This document shows positions 8,375 to 17,600 of a stretch of 25,888 bases of DNA, one piece after another. Source of the stretch: Hyphomicrobiales bacterium (GTDB taxonomy: Bacteria > Pseudomonadota > Alphaproteobacteria > Rhizobiales > Devosiaceae); contig JALSJY010000044.1 in assembly GCA_026989045.1 (NCBI GenBank), positions 1-25,888 of the forward strand, read 5' to 3'. Positions within the stretch are counted from its first letter, which is position 1. Each line of letters starts with the position of its first letter. Below the pieces are notes generated by a model, which saw only the letters and a program-made list of their open reading frames with translations, did not search any database and was not told where the DNA came from. The translations under genes and the position numbers were made by a program.

Positions 8375-9082
8375 ATGTCAGTATCAATTCTGATAGTTGA
8401 AGATGAAGAAGATTTGGCAACTTTATTGCGTTATAACCTTGAGGCTAAGGGATTTGAAGTTTTTGAAGCAAGTGATGGCGAATTAGCAACGCAATTACTG
8501 CAAGAAAATCCACCAGACTTGATTTTACTTGATTGGATGTTACCGCAAATATCTGGCATTGAGCTTTGTCGAAGGTGGCGAAAAGATAAAAAAACCTCCT
8601 CTATTCCAATCATCATGTTAACCGCTAGAGGCGAAGAAACAGACAGGGTTAGAGGTTTTGCCACTGGCGCTGATGATTATGTAGTAAAGCCTTTTTCGGT
8701 ACTAGAATTATTGGCTCGAATTGATGCTTTGCTTCGACGCACCTCTCCAAAATTGTTGAGCAGTAAAATTATTGCTGGGGATATTGAGCTTGATAGAGAG
8801 AATTTTAGGGTTTTAAGAGCGGGTAAAGAAATCCATTTAGGACCAAAAGAATATCGCTTGCTTGAATTTTTTATGAGCCATGTCGGGCGGGTTCACTCCC
8901 GTGAAAAATTACTTAATAATGTTTGGGGCGCGGACGTTTATATAGATGATAGAACTGTTGATGTTCATATCGCTCGTTTGCGCAAATCTTTAACAGAAAA
9001 TAAGTCTTTAACCAAAGATAAACAAGTTGATCCAATCCGCACCGTTAGAGGTGCTGGATATGCTTTTGATGAAAAATTTTAG
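8375..9082 (+). CDS. phoB: Phosphate regulon response regulator PhoB
   Basis: A 235-residue OmpR-family transcription factor. The receiver domain has the acidic pocket (Asp10, Glu11 and Glu12 region), phospho-acceptor Asp53 in LLDWMLP, Thr83 and Lys105. The C-terminal winged helix shows LGPKEYRLLEFFM and the recognition region VDVHIARLRKSL followed by TVRGAGYAF. It is expected to bind the Pho box before pstS. It is the last gene of the operon, so its own supply is autoregulated if readthrough from pstS reaches it. It runs tail-to-tail toward gcrA with a 35-bp gap and no recognisable terminator. Confidence 0.96.
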   Translation: MSVSILIVEDEEDLATLLRYNLEAKGFEVFEASDGELATQLLQENPPDLILLDWMLPQISGIELCRRWRKDKKTSSIPIIMLTARGEETDRVRGFATGADDYVVKPFSVLELLARIDALLRRTSPKLLSSKIIAGDIELDRENFRVLRAGKEIHLGPKEYRLLEFFMSHVGRVHSREKLLNNVWGADVYIDDRTVDVHIARLRKSLTENKSLTKDKQVDPIRTVRGAGYAFDEKF

Positions 9083-9117
9083 CTTATAAATATAATAATT
9101 GCTTAATAAGATAATTG

Positions 9118-9669
9118 CTATTTAGATTTTTTGCGATCAGGTTTATGATAGGCTTTTTGTGAATGATGTTTGCAATAAGGCTTGCCATCAAGTGAGTGAC
9201 GACCACAAAAATGAAATTCAGCATGTAAAGGATCACCAATTGGCCATTTACATTTATCCTCAGTTAGCTCAAGCAGACTAACCCGCTCATTGATGGGGAT
9301 AGTAAAATCTTGATCCTGCGCACGGCCAACAAATAATTCATTTTCATGCTCTTCTTGTGATTTTAATGCCGTAGCGCCAACAGAAATAGGTGCAGAATTT
9401 ATACTCCTTTGCTTCACTGTTGCAGAATGTGAAGATGTAGAATTTGCAGAAGCCTTTGGTGAGGCGCGGCGCGGTGATTTAGATGCTTTGCGCGCTCGTG
9501 CTGAAGAGGTTGCAGGCTTTACACGGCCAGAGAGCTTTAAACGATGAACTTTGCCAATAACTGCATTGCGAGTTACCCCGCCACCTAGCTCAACAGCTAT
9601 TTGGGCAGCGCTTAAGCCTTGCATCCATAGTTTAGTAAGAACCTCAACGCGATCTTCAGTCCACCCCAT
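9118..9669 (-). CDS. gcrA: GcrA family cell cycle regulator
   Basis: A 183-residue GcrA protein, a sigma-70 co-activator restricted mainly to alphaproteobacteria that recognises promoters with CcrM-methylated GANTC sites. The N-terminal helix-turn-helix region reads WTEDRVEVLTKLWMQGLSAA and then TRNAVIGKVHRLKLSGR. The C-terminal sigma-interacting domain has the conserved CKWPIGDP, HFCGRHS and KPYCKHHSQKAY. A basic, Ser/Ala/Lys-rich linker (about 52-120) separates them. The ATG at 9669 has a good GGAAGG ribosome site (rc of 9679-9684). The gene is followed tail-to-tail by phoB. A promoter, a GANTC site close to its start point and a CtrA-type box lie upstream. Confidence 0.96.
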   Translation of the reverse strand: MGWTEDRVEVLTKLWMQGLSAAQIAVELGGGVTRNAVIGKVHRLKLSGRVKPATSSARARKASKSPRRASPKASANSTSSHSATVKQRSINSAPISVGATALKSQEEHENELFVGRAQDQDFTIPINERVSLLELTEDKCKWPIGDPLHAEFHFCGRHSLDGKPYCKHHSQKAYHKPDRKKSK

Positions 9670-9701
9670 GATAAATAGCCTTCCAAAAAACAGAATCCAA
9701 T

Positions 9702-9730
9702 ATTATTCTGTTGCTAATTGCACCAGTTAA
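9702..9730 (-). promoter_or_regulatory. Candidate gcrA promoter with GANTC near the start point
   Basis: On the minus strand TTAACT (9730-9725), a 17-bp spacer and AATAAT (9707-9702) fit a sigma-70 promoter (4/6 and 5/6 matches). A GANTC (GATTC on the minus strand, 9697-9693) lies just past the -10, around the predicted start point. CAGAAT/ATTCTG form a 6-bp inverted repeat (9691-9696 and 9705-9710) over the -10. The transcript would start about 25-30 nt before the gcrA ATG. Confidence 0.5.
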
Positions 9731-9851
9731 AAATTTTACACATACATTTATTGATTGGATATGCCTCACTAAAGCTTGTCGCCTTAAGAGATTAGCCGCC
9801 TCCCAATATAATTACCTTACACGAAGGGAAGAATCTTGCGCAAGAGTCAGA

Positions 9852-9867
9852 GTTAACTTTTTCTTAA
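9852..9867 (-). promoter_or_regulatory. CtrA-type binding site (TTAA-N7-TTAAC)
   Basis: Read on the minus strand, the site is TTAA, seven bases (GAAAAAG), TTAAC: a perfect match to the full CtrA consensus of alphaproteobacteria. It lies about 185-200 bp upstream of the gcrA start and about 240 bp upstream of argD. CtrA control of gcrA is known from Caulobacter; here binding is inferred from the motif only. Confidence 0.55.
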
Positions 9868-9958
9868 TAAAGTGACATTTTCCCCAATTAAGAAATATTG
9901 GTAGCAATATTTGCAACTTAAACCTCATTGGAATTTCATTGAGCATTTCAATCTAGTA

Positions 9959-9988
9959 TTGACTTTTTCTATAAAAATAGCACATAAG
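9959..9988 (+). promoter_or_regulatory. Candidate argD promoter
   Basis: TTGACT (9959-9964), an 18-bp spacer and CATAAG (9983-9988) form a plausible but imperfect sigma-70 promoter (5/6 and 4/6). It would give a leader of about 110 nt before argD that contains both hairpins described separately. Confidence 0.4.
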
Positions 9989-10012
9989 AGAGCAAATATA
10001 AGTCGTAAAAAC

Positions 10013-10044
10013 AACGTGCTGCCAAACTAGGTTAGCGCGTTTTT
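10013..10044 (+). terminator. Terminator-like hairpin in the argD leader
   Basis: AACGTGCT (10013-10020) pairs with AGCGCGTT (10034-10041) with one G-U pair; GCC and GGT extend the stem inward past a one-base bulge, with AAACTA as loop. A run of five T (10040-10044) follows. The form fits an intrinsic terminator or attenuator before argD, but the stem is modest and a structural role is only inferred. Confidence 0.35.
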
Positions 10045-10045
10045 A

Positions 10046-10063
10046 GTTTTTGCTATCAAAAAC
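10046..10063 (+). repeat. Inverted repeat GTTTTTG-ctat-CAAAAAC before argD
   Basis: A perfect 7-bp inverted repeat with a 4-base loop, directly after the preceding hairpin's T-run and about 45 bp before the argD ATG. It is AT-rich and could be an operator or a weak second leader hairpin; chance is possible in this composition. Confidence 0.35.
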
Positions 10064-10107
10064 AACAATATATCGAACACAAGAGTTAGAAATAAGGGAA
10101 ACTACAT

Positions 10108-11310
10108 ATGTCGGCGCTTTTTGGCACTTATAATCGCTCAATAGCCTTTACAAGGGGCAAGGGCATGCGCCTGTTTAGCAGCGACAACACTTCTTATCTC
10201 GACTTCATGTCTGGCGTTGGGGTGAACTCGCTTGGTCATTGCGATGAGCATTTAGTTGCTATTATGAAAGATCAGGCTGAAAAACTTTGGCATGTTTCTA
10301 ATATTTTTGATATTCCTGAGCAAGAAAAACTGGCTCAGCGTTTAGTTGATGTTAGTTTTGCAGATGCGGTATTTTTTACTAATTCTGGTGCAGAAGCAGT
10401 CGAATGTGCAATTAAAACTGCACGCCGCTATTATTTTGACAAGGATCAGCACAATCGCACTGATATAATAGCATTTAAAGGTGCTTTTCATGGTCGTACA
10501 CTTGGCACAATCGCTGCTGGAGGTAATCCTGATTATACTAAGGGCTTTGGTGAGGTGCTGGCAGGTTTTAAACATGTTGCACCAAATGATATTAAGGCAG
10601 TTGAGGCGCTAATTGATGAAAACACCGCTGCTATTTTAATTGAGCCTGTGCAGGGTGAGGGTGGTGTGAACACCATTACAAATGAGTTTATGCGCTCTTT
10701 ACGCAAGCTTTGCGATAAATATGACCTTTTGCTAATTTTAGACGAGGTGCAATGTGGGTGTGGGCGCACGGGTAAATTATTTGCTTATGAGTTTTCAGGC
10801 ATTGAGCCAGATATTATGGCGCTGGCAAAAGGCATTGGTGGTGGATTTCCGCTTGGTGCATGTTTGGCTAAAAAAGAGATTGCAAAAGCGATGATACCTG
10901 GCACGCATGGCTCAACCTATGGTGGCAACCCAATGGCCTGCGCTATTGGCAATGGTGTGCTTGATAGAATATTGCAGCCAGATTTTTTACCTCATGTTGA
11001 AAAAATGAGCCAAAAACTAAATTGGCATCTTCATCAATTACAGCAGCGTTTCCCCCAATATATCACGCAAGTGCGCGGCAAGGGCTTAATGGTGGGAATA
11101 AAGCTAACCTTTCCTGTTGCCAAATTTGTTACAAAATTACGTGAGCATCACTTATTGGCGGTTGCATCGGGTGATAATGTGTTGCGCTTGCTTCCCCCTT
11201 TAATTGTTGATGAGGTGGATATAACAGAGGCGATGAATATCATAACCACTTCATTTGAAGAGTTAGAAAACAAAGAGTTAGAAAAGCAAAAAGAAGAAGA
11301 TAATGGATAA
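10108..11310 (+). CDS. argD: Acetylornithine aminotransferase ArgD
   Basis: A 400-residue PLP enzyme of the class III aminotransferases that converts N-acetylglutamate semialdehyde to N-acetylornithine in arginine synthesis; homologues may also act in lysine synthesis (N-succinyl-diaminopimelate). The phosphate-binding NSGAEA is at 92-97, FHGRTLG at about 128-134, the PLP-ring aspartate Asp212 in ILDEVQCGCGRTG, and the Schiff-base Lys241 in ALAKGIGGGFP. AAGGGAAA before the ATG at 10108 is a good ribosome site. It overlaps argF by 8 nt. The argD-argF-hslO order beside gcrA is widely conserved in alphaproteobacteria, which supports the arginine role over other class III aminotransferases such as GABA or ornithine enzymes. 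Confidence 0.94.
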   Translation: MSALFGTYNRSIAFTRGKGMRLFSSDNTSYLDFMSGVGVNSLGHCDEHLVAIMKDQAEKLWHVSNIFDIPEQEKLAQRLVDVSFADAVFFTNSGAEAVECAIKTARRYYFDKDQHNRTDIIAFKGAFHGRTLGTIAAGGNPDYTKGFGEVLAGFKHVAPNDIKAVEALIDENTAAILIEPVQGEGGVNTITNEFMRSLRKLCDKYDLLLILDEVQCGCGRTGKLFAYEFSGIEPDIMALAKGIGGGFPLGACLAKKEIAKAMIPGTHGSTYGGNPMACAIGNGVLDRILQPDFLPHVEKMSQKLNWHLHQLQQRFPQYITQVRGKGLMVGIKLTFPVAKFVTKLREHHLLAVASGDNVLRLLPPLIVDEVDITEAMNIITTSFEELENKELEKQKEEDNG

Positions 11311-12244
11311 TAATAAAGCGATAACCCCAAGGCATTTTCTTGATTTAGATGATTTTTCTTATGCGACTTTGCGCTCTATTTTAGATTTGGCAATTGAGTT
11401 AAAAACCAAACTAAAAAATGGCGAGCATCCCTCATTGTTAAACAATAAAATACTTGCAATGATTTTTGAGCAAACCAGCACCCGCACCCGTATTTCATTT
11501 GATGTGGGCATGCGTCAATTGGGCGGTGAAACTATTATGCTAGCTGGGGCTGATATGCAGCTTGCTAAAGACGAAACATTATCAGATACCGCGCAAGTTA
11601 TGTCGCGTTATGTTGATGCAATTATGATACGTATTTTAAGCCATGATGATTTGCTTGAGCTTGCTCGCTCTTCATCTATTCCCGTTATTAACGGTCTTAC
11701 TAGGCGTTCACATCCCTGTCAGGTTATGGCGGATATTATGACTTATGAGGAACATAGAGGTTCAATCAAGGGCATAAAAGTTACTTGGTTGGGAGATGCA
11801 AATAATGTGCTGCTATCTTGGATACATGCGGCTAAAATATTTGATGTTGAGTTAACCATTTCAGTGCCTAATGAATATAGTCCAGATCAAGGCATGTTAG
11901 CTGACATTAGCCAAGCTGGTAATAATATAAAATTAAATTCAAACCCAAATGAAGCGGTTAAAAACGCTGATCTAGTTATGACTGATACATGGGTATCAAT
12001 GGGTGATAAAGATGTAGATCAACGCTTAAAAATTCTTGCCCCCTACCAAGTTGATAAGAATATTATGGCAAAAGCTAATGAAAATGCTTTATTCATGCAC
12101 TGCCTGCCTGCCCATAGAGGCCATGAAGTTACCAGCGATGTTATTGATGGCGCGCAATCGGTAGTTTTTGACGAGGCAGAAAATCGCCTACATATCCAAA
12201 AGGCTATTCTTTGTTATGTATTTGGAATAGAAAAGTTAAACTAA
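11303..12244 (+). CDS. argF: Ornithine carbamoyltransferase ArgF
   Basis: A 313-residue cytosolic enzyme joining carbamoyl phosphate to ornithine to form citrulline. The carbamoyl-phosphate loop STRTR is at 59-63, HPCQ at 137-140, the ornithine-binding DTWVSMG at 228-234 and the catalytic HCLP (Cys267) at 266-269, all intact; the SMG motif separates it from aspartate carbamoyltransferase. The ATG at 11303 lies inside the last codons of argD (ATGGATAA overlap), so translation is probably coupled. It is followed 11 nt later by hslO. Confidence 0.97.
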   Translation: MDNNKAITPRHFLDLDDFSYATLRSILDLAIELKTKLKNGEHPSLLNNKILAMIFEQTSTRTRISFDVGMRQLGGETIMLAGADMQLAKDETLSDTAQVMSRYVDAIMIRILSHDDLLELARSSSIPVINGLTRRSHPCQVMADIMTYEEHRGSIKGIKVTWLGDANNVLLSWIHAAKIFDVELTISVPNEYSPDQGMLADISQAGNNIKLNSNPNEAVKNADLVMTDTWVSMGDKDVDQRLKILAPYQVDKNIMAKANENALFMHCLPAHRGHEVTSDVIDGAQSVVFDEAENRLHIQKAILCYVFGIEKLN

Positions 12245-12255
12245 GGCAGAGCAAA

Positions 12256-13233
12256 ATGAGCAAAAATCCTTTATCTGAATTTGGTCTAAACCGTGAGCAG
12301 AGCGGTGATGATGTTATCGTTCCTTTCACCCTTGATAAGCTTGGTTGTCGCGGGCGATCTGTTAGGTTAGGGGCAGCAATAAACACAATTATCAGCCGTC
12401 ATGATTATCCCGATCCAGTAGCCCGTGTGCTTGGTGAGGCTGTTGTGCTGGCTACATTGATTGGCTCTTCATTAAAATTTGATGGTCGCTTTATTTTACA
12501 AACACAAAGCGACGGCCCAATAAATATGGTAATTGTTGATTTTGATACACCAGATGGGTTGCGTGCCTATGCTCGTTTTGATCATGGTAAATTATTGCAA
12601 TATGCCAATGAGGGTAAAAACAGTTCAAAAGAATTATTGGGCAAGGGTCATTTAGCAATGTCGATTGACCAAGGCGCTGATATGGAGCGCTATCAGGGCG
12701 TTGTTGAATTAGACGGCAATGGCTTTGAAAATGCCGCCCACCAATATTTTGAACAATCTGAGCAAATTCCAACTATGGTGCGTTTAGCAGTTGCACAACA
12801 TCAGCTACGTGGGCAGAAAACCCCACAATGGCGTGCAGCAGGAGTTTTGGTACAGCATTTGCCAAAAGATAAAACAGATGATGAAACATTAACGCAGGAC
12901 GATGAGTTTGTTGATCAAAATGACAAAAGAGAAAATGATTGGGTTGAAGCAAAATCCCTACTCTCTACGCTTGGTGATGATGAACTTGTTGATCCCGATA
13001 TTTCCCCTGAGCGGCTTTTATTCAGGCTTTATCATGAAACAGGGGTAAGAGTTTTTACCCCTGAACATGTTATAGAACGCTGCACCTGCTCGGCTGAGCG
13101 AATAGAGGATATGTTGGCGAATAGTTTCTCGCCTGATGACAGAGAGAAAATGATAAAAAACGGTAATATTGTAGTGAAATGCGAATTTTGCTCAACCGAG
13201 TATCACTTTAATCCCAATCAATTTGATATCTAG
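12256..13233 (+). CDS. hslO: Hsp33 family redox-regulated chaperone HslO
   Basis: A 325-residue cytosolic holdase that is activated by oxidation of a zinc-bound cysteine cluster. The C-terminal redox switch is complete: Cys276-x-Cys278 (CTC) and Cys309-x2-Cys312 (CEFC), just before the end. The N-terminal substrate-binding domain has the family-typical ALxxATLIGSSLKFDGRF-like segment near residues 64-79. A low-complexity acidic insert (about 204-232) lies between the domains. The frame opens 15 codons earlier, inside argF, but the ATG at 12256 follows AAGGCAGAG and gives the normal N-terminus. It follows argF closely, as in other Hyphomicrobiales, which points to one transcript. Confidence 0.94.
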   Translation: MSKNPLSEFGLNREQSGDDVIVPFTLDKLGCRGRSVRLGAAINTIISRHDYPDPVARVLGEAVVLATLIGSSLKFDGRFILQTQSDGPINMVIVDFDTPDGLRAYARFDHGKLLQYANEGKNSSKELLGKGHLAMSIDQGADMERYQGVVELDGNGFENAAHQYFEQSEQIPTMVRLAVAQHQLRGQKTPQWRAAGVLVQHLPKDKTDDETLTQDDEFVDQNDKRENDWVEAKSLLSTLGDDELVDPDISPERLLFRLYHETGVRVFTPEHVIERCTCSAERIEDMLANSFSPDDREKMIKNGNIVVKCEFCSTEYHFNPNQFDI

Positions 13234-13320
13234 TCAATTATTATAAAACATTACCAAAATTTCATTTGTTCTGATGTGATTTGGAGTATAGCGTAATAGT
13301 GATAAAGTAGGATTGATATT

Positions 13321-14688
13321 GTGCCAAATTCTAATTCAGAAAAATTGCAAGAGCCTAAATTACAAGAAGCTAATAAGCTAAAAACTAAAACTAGAGCTAT
13401 TTTTTCAATTATCTGGCGCTTAATATTTGCTATTGCGATTATTGCGGGTGCAATTTATTTGGCTTTTGACATGGTTTCTAACAAGCCTGAGCCACCAAAA
13501 AGGCAGGCTCGCGAGCGTAGCTTTACAGTTGAAATTATCACTCCGCAAATGGGAGAATATAGCCCTTTTGTTAATGCTTATGGAGAAATTATTGCCGCTA
13601 AAACATTTGACGTAAGGGCGCAAGTTTCAGGCGAGGCTCTATCGGTATCAAAAAATCTGGTTGTGGGTGGTTTTTTAAGCAAAGGTGAGCAGATTTTACA
13701 AATTGATCCTTTTGATTATGAAGGCGCTGTGCGTGATGCTAGAGCGGCATTAAGTGATGCTCAATTGCAATTAACAATCACTAAAGAGCAGCTTTCACTT
13801 GAGGAGATAAATCTTGATGTTGCAAGGCAGCAATATGAAATAGGAAAAAATGATCTTGAGCGGGCTATTTTACTCAAAAAATCAGGTTCACTAACTGAGA
13901 AAGATTTAGAAAATTCTCAATTTCTACTTTCTCAACGTGAGCAAACTTTAGAGCAAAGAAAAAGCTCTCTTATTATGCAGCAAACTGCTATTGAACGACA
14001 AAAAAATACTATCTCACGCCTGCAATGGAGTTTGGATAAGGCCAAACATGCTTTAGAGAACACACGAATCCTTTCGCCATTTGATGCGGTGGTTATTTCA
14101 AAGAACGTTGAACAAGGCCGCTTAGTTACTAATAATGAAGTGGCTGCAAAACTCTATGAGCAGAAAAATCTTGAGGTAAGCTTTACCCTTTCAGATAGTC
14201 AATATGGATATTTGCTACAATCTGGCTTGATAGGTCGTGAGGTTAATGTGGTTTGGGATATTGAGCCAACGCCAATAAAGATAGACGGCATCATCACTCG
14301 CATTGGCGCGCAAATCATGGCTGCAAGCGGAGGAGTTGAGGTTTTTGCCTCTCTTAATGGTAAGGAGCTGGACAAATTAAAACCTGGCACATTTGTTGAG
14401 GTTGCGGTTGCGGGGATAATTTATAAGAATTCTTATAAATTACCTGAAACAGCAATTTATGAAGATAATCATATTTATCTTGCTCAAGATGGCCGTATGA
14501 AAAGAGTAGATATTGAGCTTTTGTCTCGCTCTGGGCAAGATGTGATAATATCAGCCGATATTGGCAAAAAAAGCAGAGTTATTACTACTCGTTTAGCACA
14601 AGCTGGAGATGGCTTAAAAATTACCATTGAGGGTGAAGAGCCTCAAGCTGACAAAGCTGAGCAAGATAGCAAAGTGGAGCATAAATAA
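13321..14688 (+). CDS. RND efflux periplasmic adaptor (membrane fusion protein)
   Basis: A 455-residue HlyD/AcrA-type adaptor that links an inner-membrane RND pump to an outer-membrane channel. A cytosolic N-terminus is followed by one membrane anchor (about 27-49). A barrel-sandwich half (FDVRAQVSGEALSV near 98), a long alpha-helical hairpin (about 135-245, rich in Gln, Leu and Glu), a second lipoyl half (ILSPFDAVVISKNVEQGRLV) and a beta-barrel domain follow. The start is a GTG at 13321 behind TAGGA; no in-frame ATG occurs before the anchor's end, so GTG is required. The stop overlaps the pump gene by one base (TAATG). The acidic, charged tail after about residue 435 looks disordered. The substrate is not predictable. 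Confidence 0.88.
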   Translation: MPNSNSEKLQEPKLQEANKLKTKTRAIFSIIWRLIFAIAIIAGAIYLAFDMVSNKPEPPKRQARERSFTVEIITPQMGEYSPFVNAYGEIIAAKTFDVRAQVSGEALSVSKNLVVGGFLSKGEQILQIDPFDYEGAVRDARAALSDAQLQLTITKEQLSLEEINLDVARQQYEIGKNDLERAILLKKSGSLTEKDLENSQFLLSQREQTLEQRKSSLIMQQTAIERQKNTISRLQWSLDKAKHALENTRILSPFDAVVISKNVEQGRLVTNNEVAAKLYEQKNLEVSFTLSDSQYGYLLQSGLIGREVNVVWDIEPTPIKIDGIITRIGAQIMAASGGVEVFASLNGKELDKLKPGTFVEVAVAGIIYKNSYKLPETAIYEDNHIYLAQDGRMKRVDIELLSRSGQDVIISADIGKKSRVITTRLAQAGDGLKITIEGEEPQADKAEQDSKVEHK

Positions 14689-17600
14689 TGCGACCTAATG
14701 AGCAGCATTCAATGGGCTTTATTGCTAAAATTGTTCATCACCGCAACGCTGCAAATCTATTTATGCTATTACTTATCTTGTTTGGCTTTTATGGCATATC
14801 AAAACTTAACCGCCAGCTTATGCCCACTATTGAAATACCTATTGTTTCAGTAAGTATTTTATGGAGTGGGGCAAGCGCTAAAGATATAGAAAAAAATATC
14901 CTATTGCCAATTGAACCTGCAGTGCGTTTTTTAGATGGTGTTACAGACGTTAGCTCTATCGCACTTGAAGGCAGCGCTAGAATTACAATATCATTTGAAC
15001 GAAACACCGACATAAAAGAAGCCGAAAGAAATGTCGATGCAGCTGTGAAATCAGTGCAAAACCTCCCGAGCAGTGCAGATGAACCTAAAATTTCAGTGAT
15101 GAGATTTTATGATCCTGTGGTTTCTATTGGCATATCAGGGCCAGTGCCAGAACAAACTTTAAGAAATTATGCGCTAGAAATTCGCGACGGGCTGCTTGAT
15201 CTTGGACTTGATAAGGTTGATATGGCTGGTTATCGATCACGTGAGATTGAAATTGCAGTTGATGAAAATAAACTTCGCCAGCTTGATCTAACTTTAAACG
15301 ACCTATCGCAAGCACTTTTACCTAACATAATAGATAGGCCAGCAGGTAGTCTATCGGGTGATTTTGATGCACAAATAAGGGCAATTGCTCCTGAAGTTAG
15401 CGCGAATTCAATTGCAAATTCAGAATTTGAAGTAAAAAAAAGCGGGCAGAATCTGCGCTTTAGTGACATTGCTACCATTAGCGATAAGTTTGATGATGAT
15501 GATAAGCTTGGTTTTATGCGAGCTCAGCCAGCAGTAAAAATTATTGTTTCTCGCTCTATTACAACTGACACTATTGAATCTTATGAAAAGGTAAAAAACT
15601 TTATTGAAAAATTAGAGCCAACTCTGCCCGCCTCAATGAATATTGTTATGTTTGCAGCGGCTGCCGAATTGGTTGACGATAGGCTTTCTTTGCTTGTCAA
15701 AAATGGCATAACGGGGCTGGCTTTAGTATTGTTAGTACTCATCATATTTCTTGACTTTAGATTTGCTTTTTGGGTGGCGCTTGGTATTCCAATTTCTGTT
15801 TTAGCAACGCTTGGGGTGATGTATTTAACTGGGCAAACTATCAATATGATTTCTATGTTTGCACTAATGATGACGCTGGGCATTATTGTTGATGACGCAA
15901 TAGTTGTTGGCGAGCATACAGCTACTCGCTATGCGCTTGGTGATAGTCCACAAGATGCCGCTATAAATGGAGCAGGTAAAATGGCAGCACCAGTTATTGC
16001 AGCTTCACTTACCACAATGGCAGCCTTTGGCCCTATCTTAGTTATTGGTGATGTTGTTGGACAAATAATGGCAGCTTTGCCATTAGTGGTTATGGCAGTG
16101 CTTTTGGCATCAGCCTTTGAGTGTTTTTTCATTCTTCCAGGTCATTTAGCTCACTCCATGCCCAAACAACGCAAAAAGCCAAGCGCTTATCGTCGCTGGT
16201 TTGATGCAGGGTTTGGGTTTTTCCGTGACAAAATAGTTGGCTGGTTGGTCGATCTGTCATTTCGTTGGCGCTATGGTACAGTTGCAATTGCTTTTGCTGT
16301 TTCAATTTTAGGCGGCGCATTGATAACATCAGGTAAATTAGGGTTTGATTTTTTCCCAACAGCTGAGGGTGATAATTTTAATATATTTGCTTCTTTTCAA
16401 CCTGGAATTCCACAAAGTCAAATGCAAGATATTATTCTCAAAATTGAGGATGCGGTGGAGAAAGTCGAGATTGAGCTTGCCCCTCAAGGTGAAAAACTAA
16501 TTAACACTACTTTTGCACAATTAGATATTGAGAATGGCGGCGCAAATTTTAATGTCTATCTTGTGCCATCTGAAGAACGTGAAGTGAGGACAAATATTAT
16601 TACCGCTGCATTAAGAAAAGCTATTCCAAAAGTTGCAGGAGTGGAGAGAATAAATGTGCGCGATATTCGTGGTGGCCCGCAGGGGCGGGCAATAGATATT
16701 GAATTTAGCGGCGCTAATAGCGTGACTTTAAAAAAGGCATCTGAGGAACTTCAAGATGTGCTTGAGGGTTTTGAGGGGGTTACATCAATCTCTGATAGCT
16801 TGCGCTATGGTTCGCCTGAGTTAACAATGAGCCTAACTGATAGGGGGGCGGCTTTGGGCTTTACTCTTGATAATCTTGGCTTGCAAATTAGAGATGCTTT
16901 TGAGGGGCGTTTGGTTCGGACCATTATATCTGAAGAGGAAGAAACATCTATCCGTTTAGTGAATAAAACAAATGCAAAGGGCTCTCAAGCCTTGCGTGAA
17001 CTTTGGGTCAGAGCGCCAATGGGTGGATTTGTTCCTCTTTCAACGTTAGTGGTTTTTAATGAAGCTCAGGGCTTTTCCCGTATCAATAGAAATGATGGAA
17101 AAGCAATAGTTTCAGTAACTGGCGATGTTGAAGATGGTGTTGATTCTGGTGAGATTTTAACTCGACTTGAAGAAAGTTATTTAGATAAAATAGCAGCAAA
17201 ATATGAAGTTAACTACTCTCTTGGAGGCGAAAGTGCTGAAACTCAAGCGGCAATGACAGACATAAAATTGGGCGCGATCATTGCATTAGGTGTGATGTAT
17301 ATTATCATCGCATGGATTTTCCAGTCATATTTTGCTCCTCTAGCCGTGATGCTGATAATTCCATTTGGCTCGGTTGGAGCTATTTGGGGTCATTATATTT
17401 TGGGTATGAACTTAACGATGATTTCTCTTATGGGCCTGCTTGGCTTGGCGGGCATTTTAGTTAATGATTCAATTGTTTTAATTTCACGTTTGCAAGAAAG
17501 ATTAGCAATGGGCGAGGGTTTGCGCTTGGCAGCAACTGGAGCAGGAAAAGATCGCTTAAGAGCGGTATTGTTAACATCATTAACAACCATAGGCGGGCTA

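Larger units (their letters stand above)
9670..10107. other. 438-bp divergent control region between gcrA and argD
   Basis: No gene longer than about 20 codons is credible here. It holds the gcrA promoter (9702-9730, minus), a DnaA-box-like TTTTACACA with one mismatch to TTATNCACA (9734-9742), GANTC sites at 9693, 9831 and 9844, the CtrA-type site (9852-9867), the candidate argD promoter (9959-9988, plus), and two hairpins in the argD leader (10013-10044 and 10046-10063). Base-composition reasoning says three GANTC sites are not clearly more than chance for this length; the CtrA-type site is. Confidence 0.7.

Noticed and set aside
9668..9730. 20-codon plus-strand frame beginning at the gcrA start
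   Set aside because: It overlaps the gcrA start and promoter on the opposite strand, lacks a ribosome site, and is too short to support.
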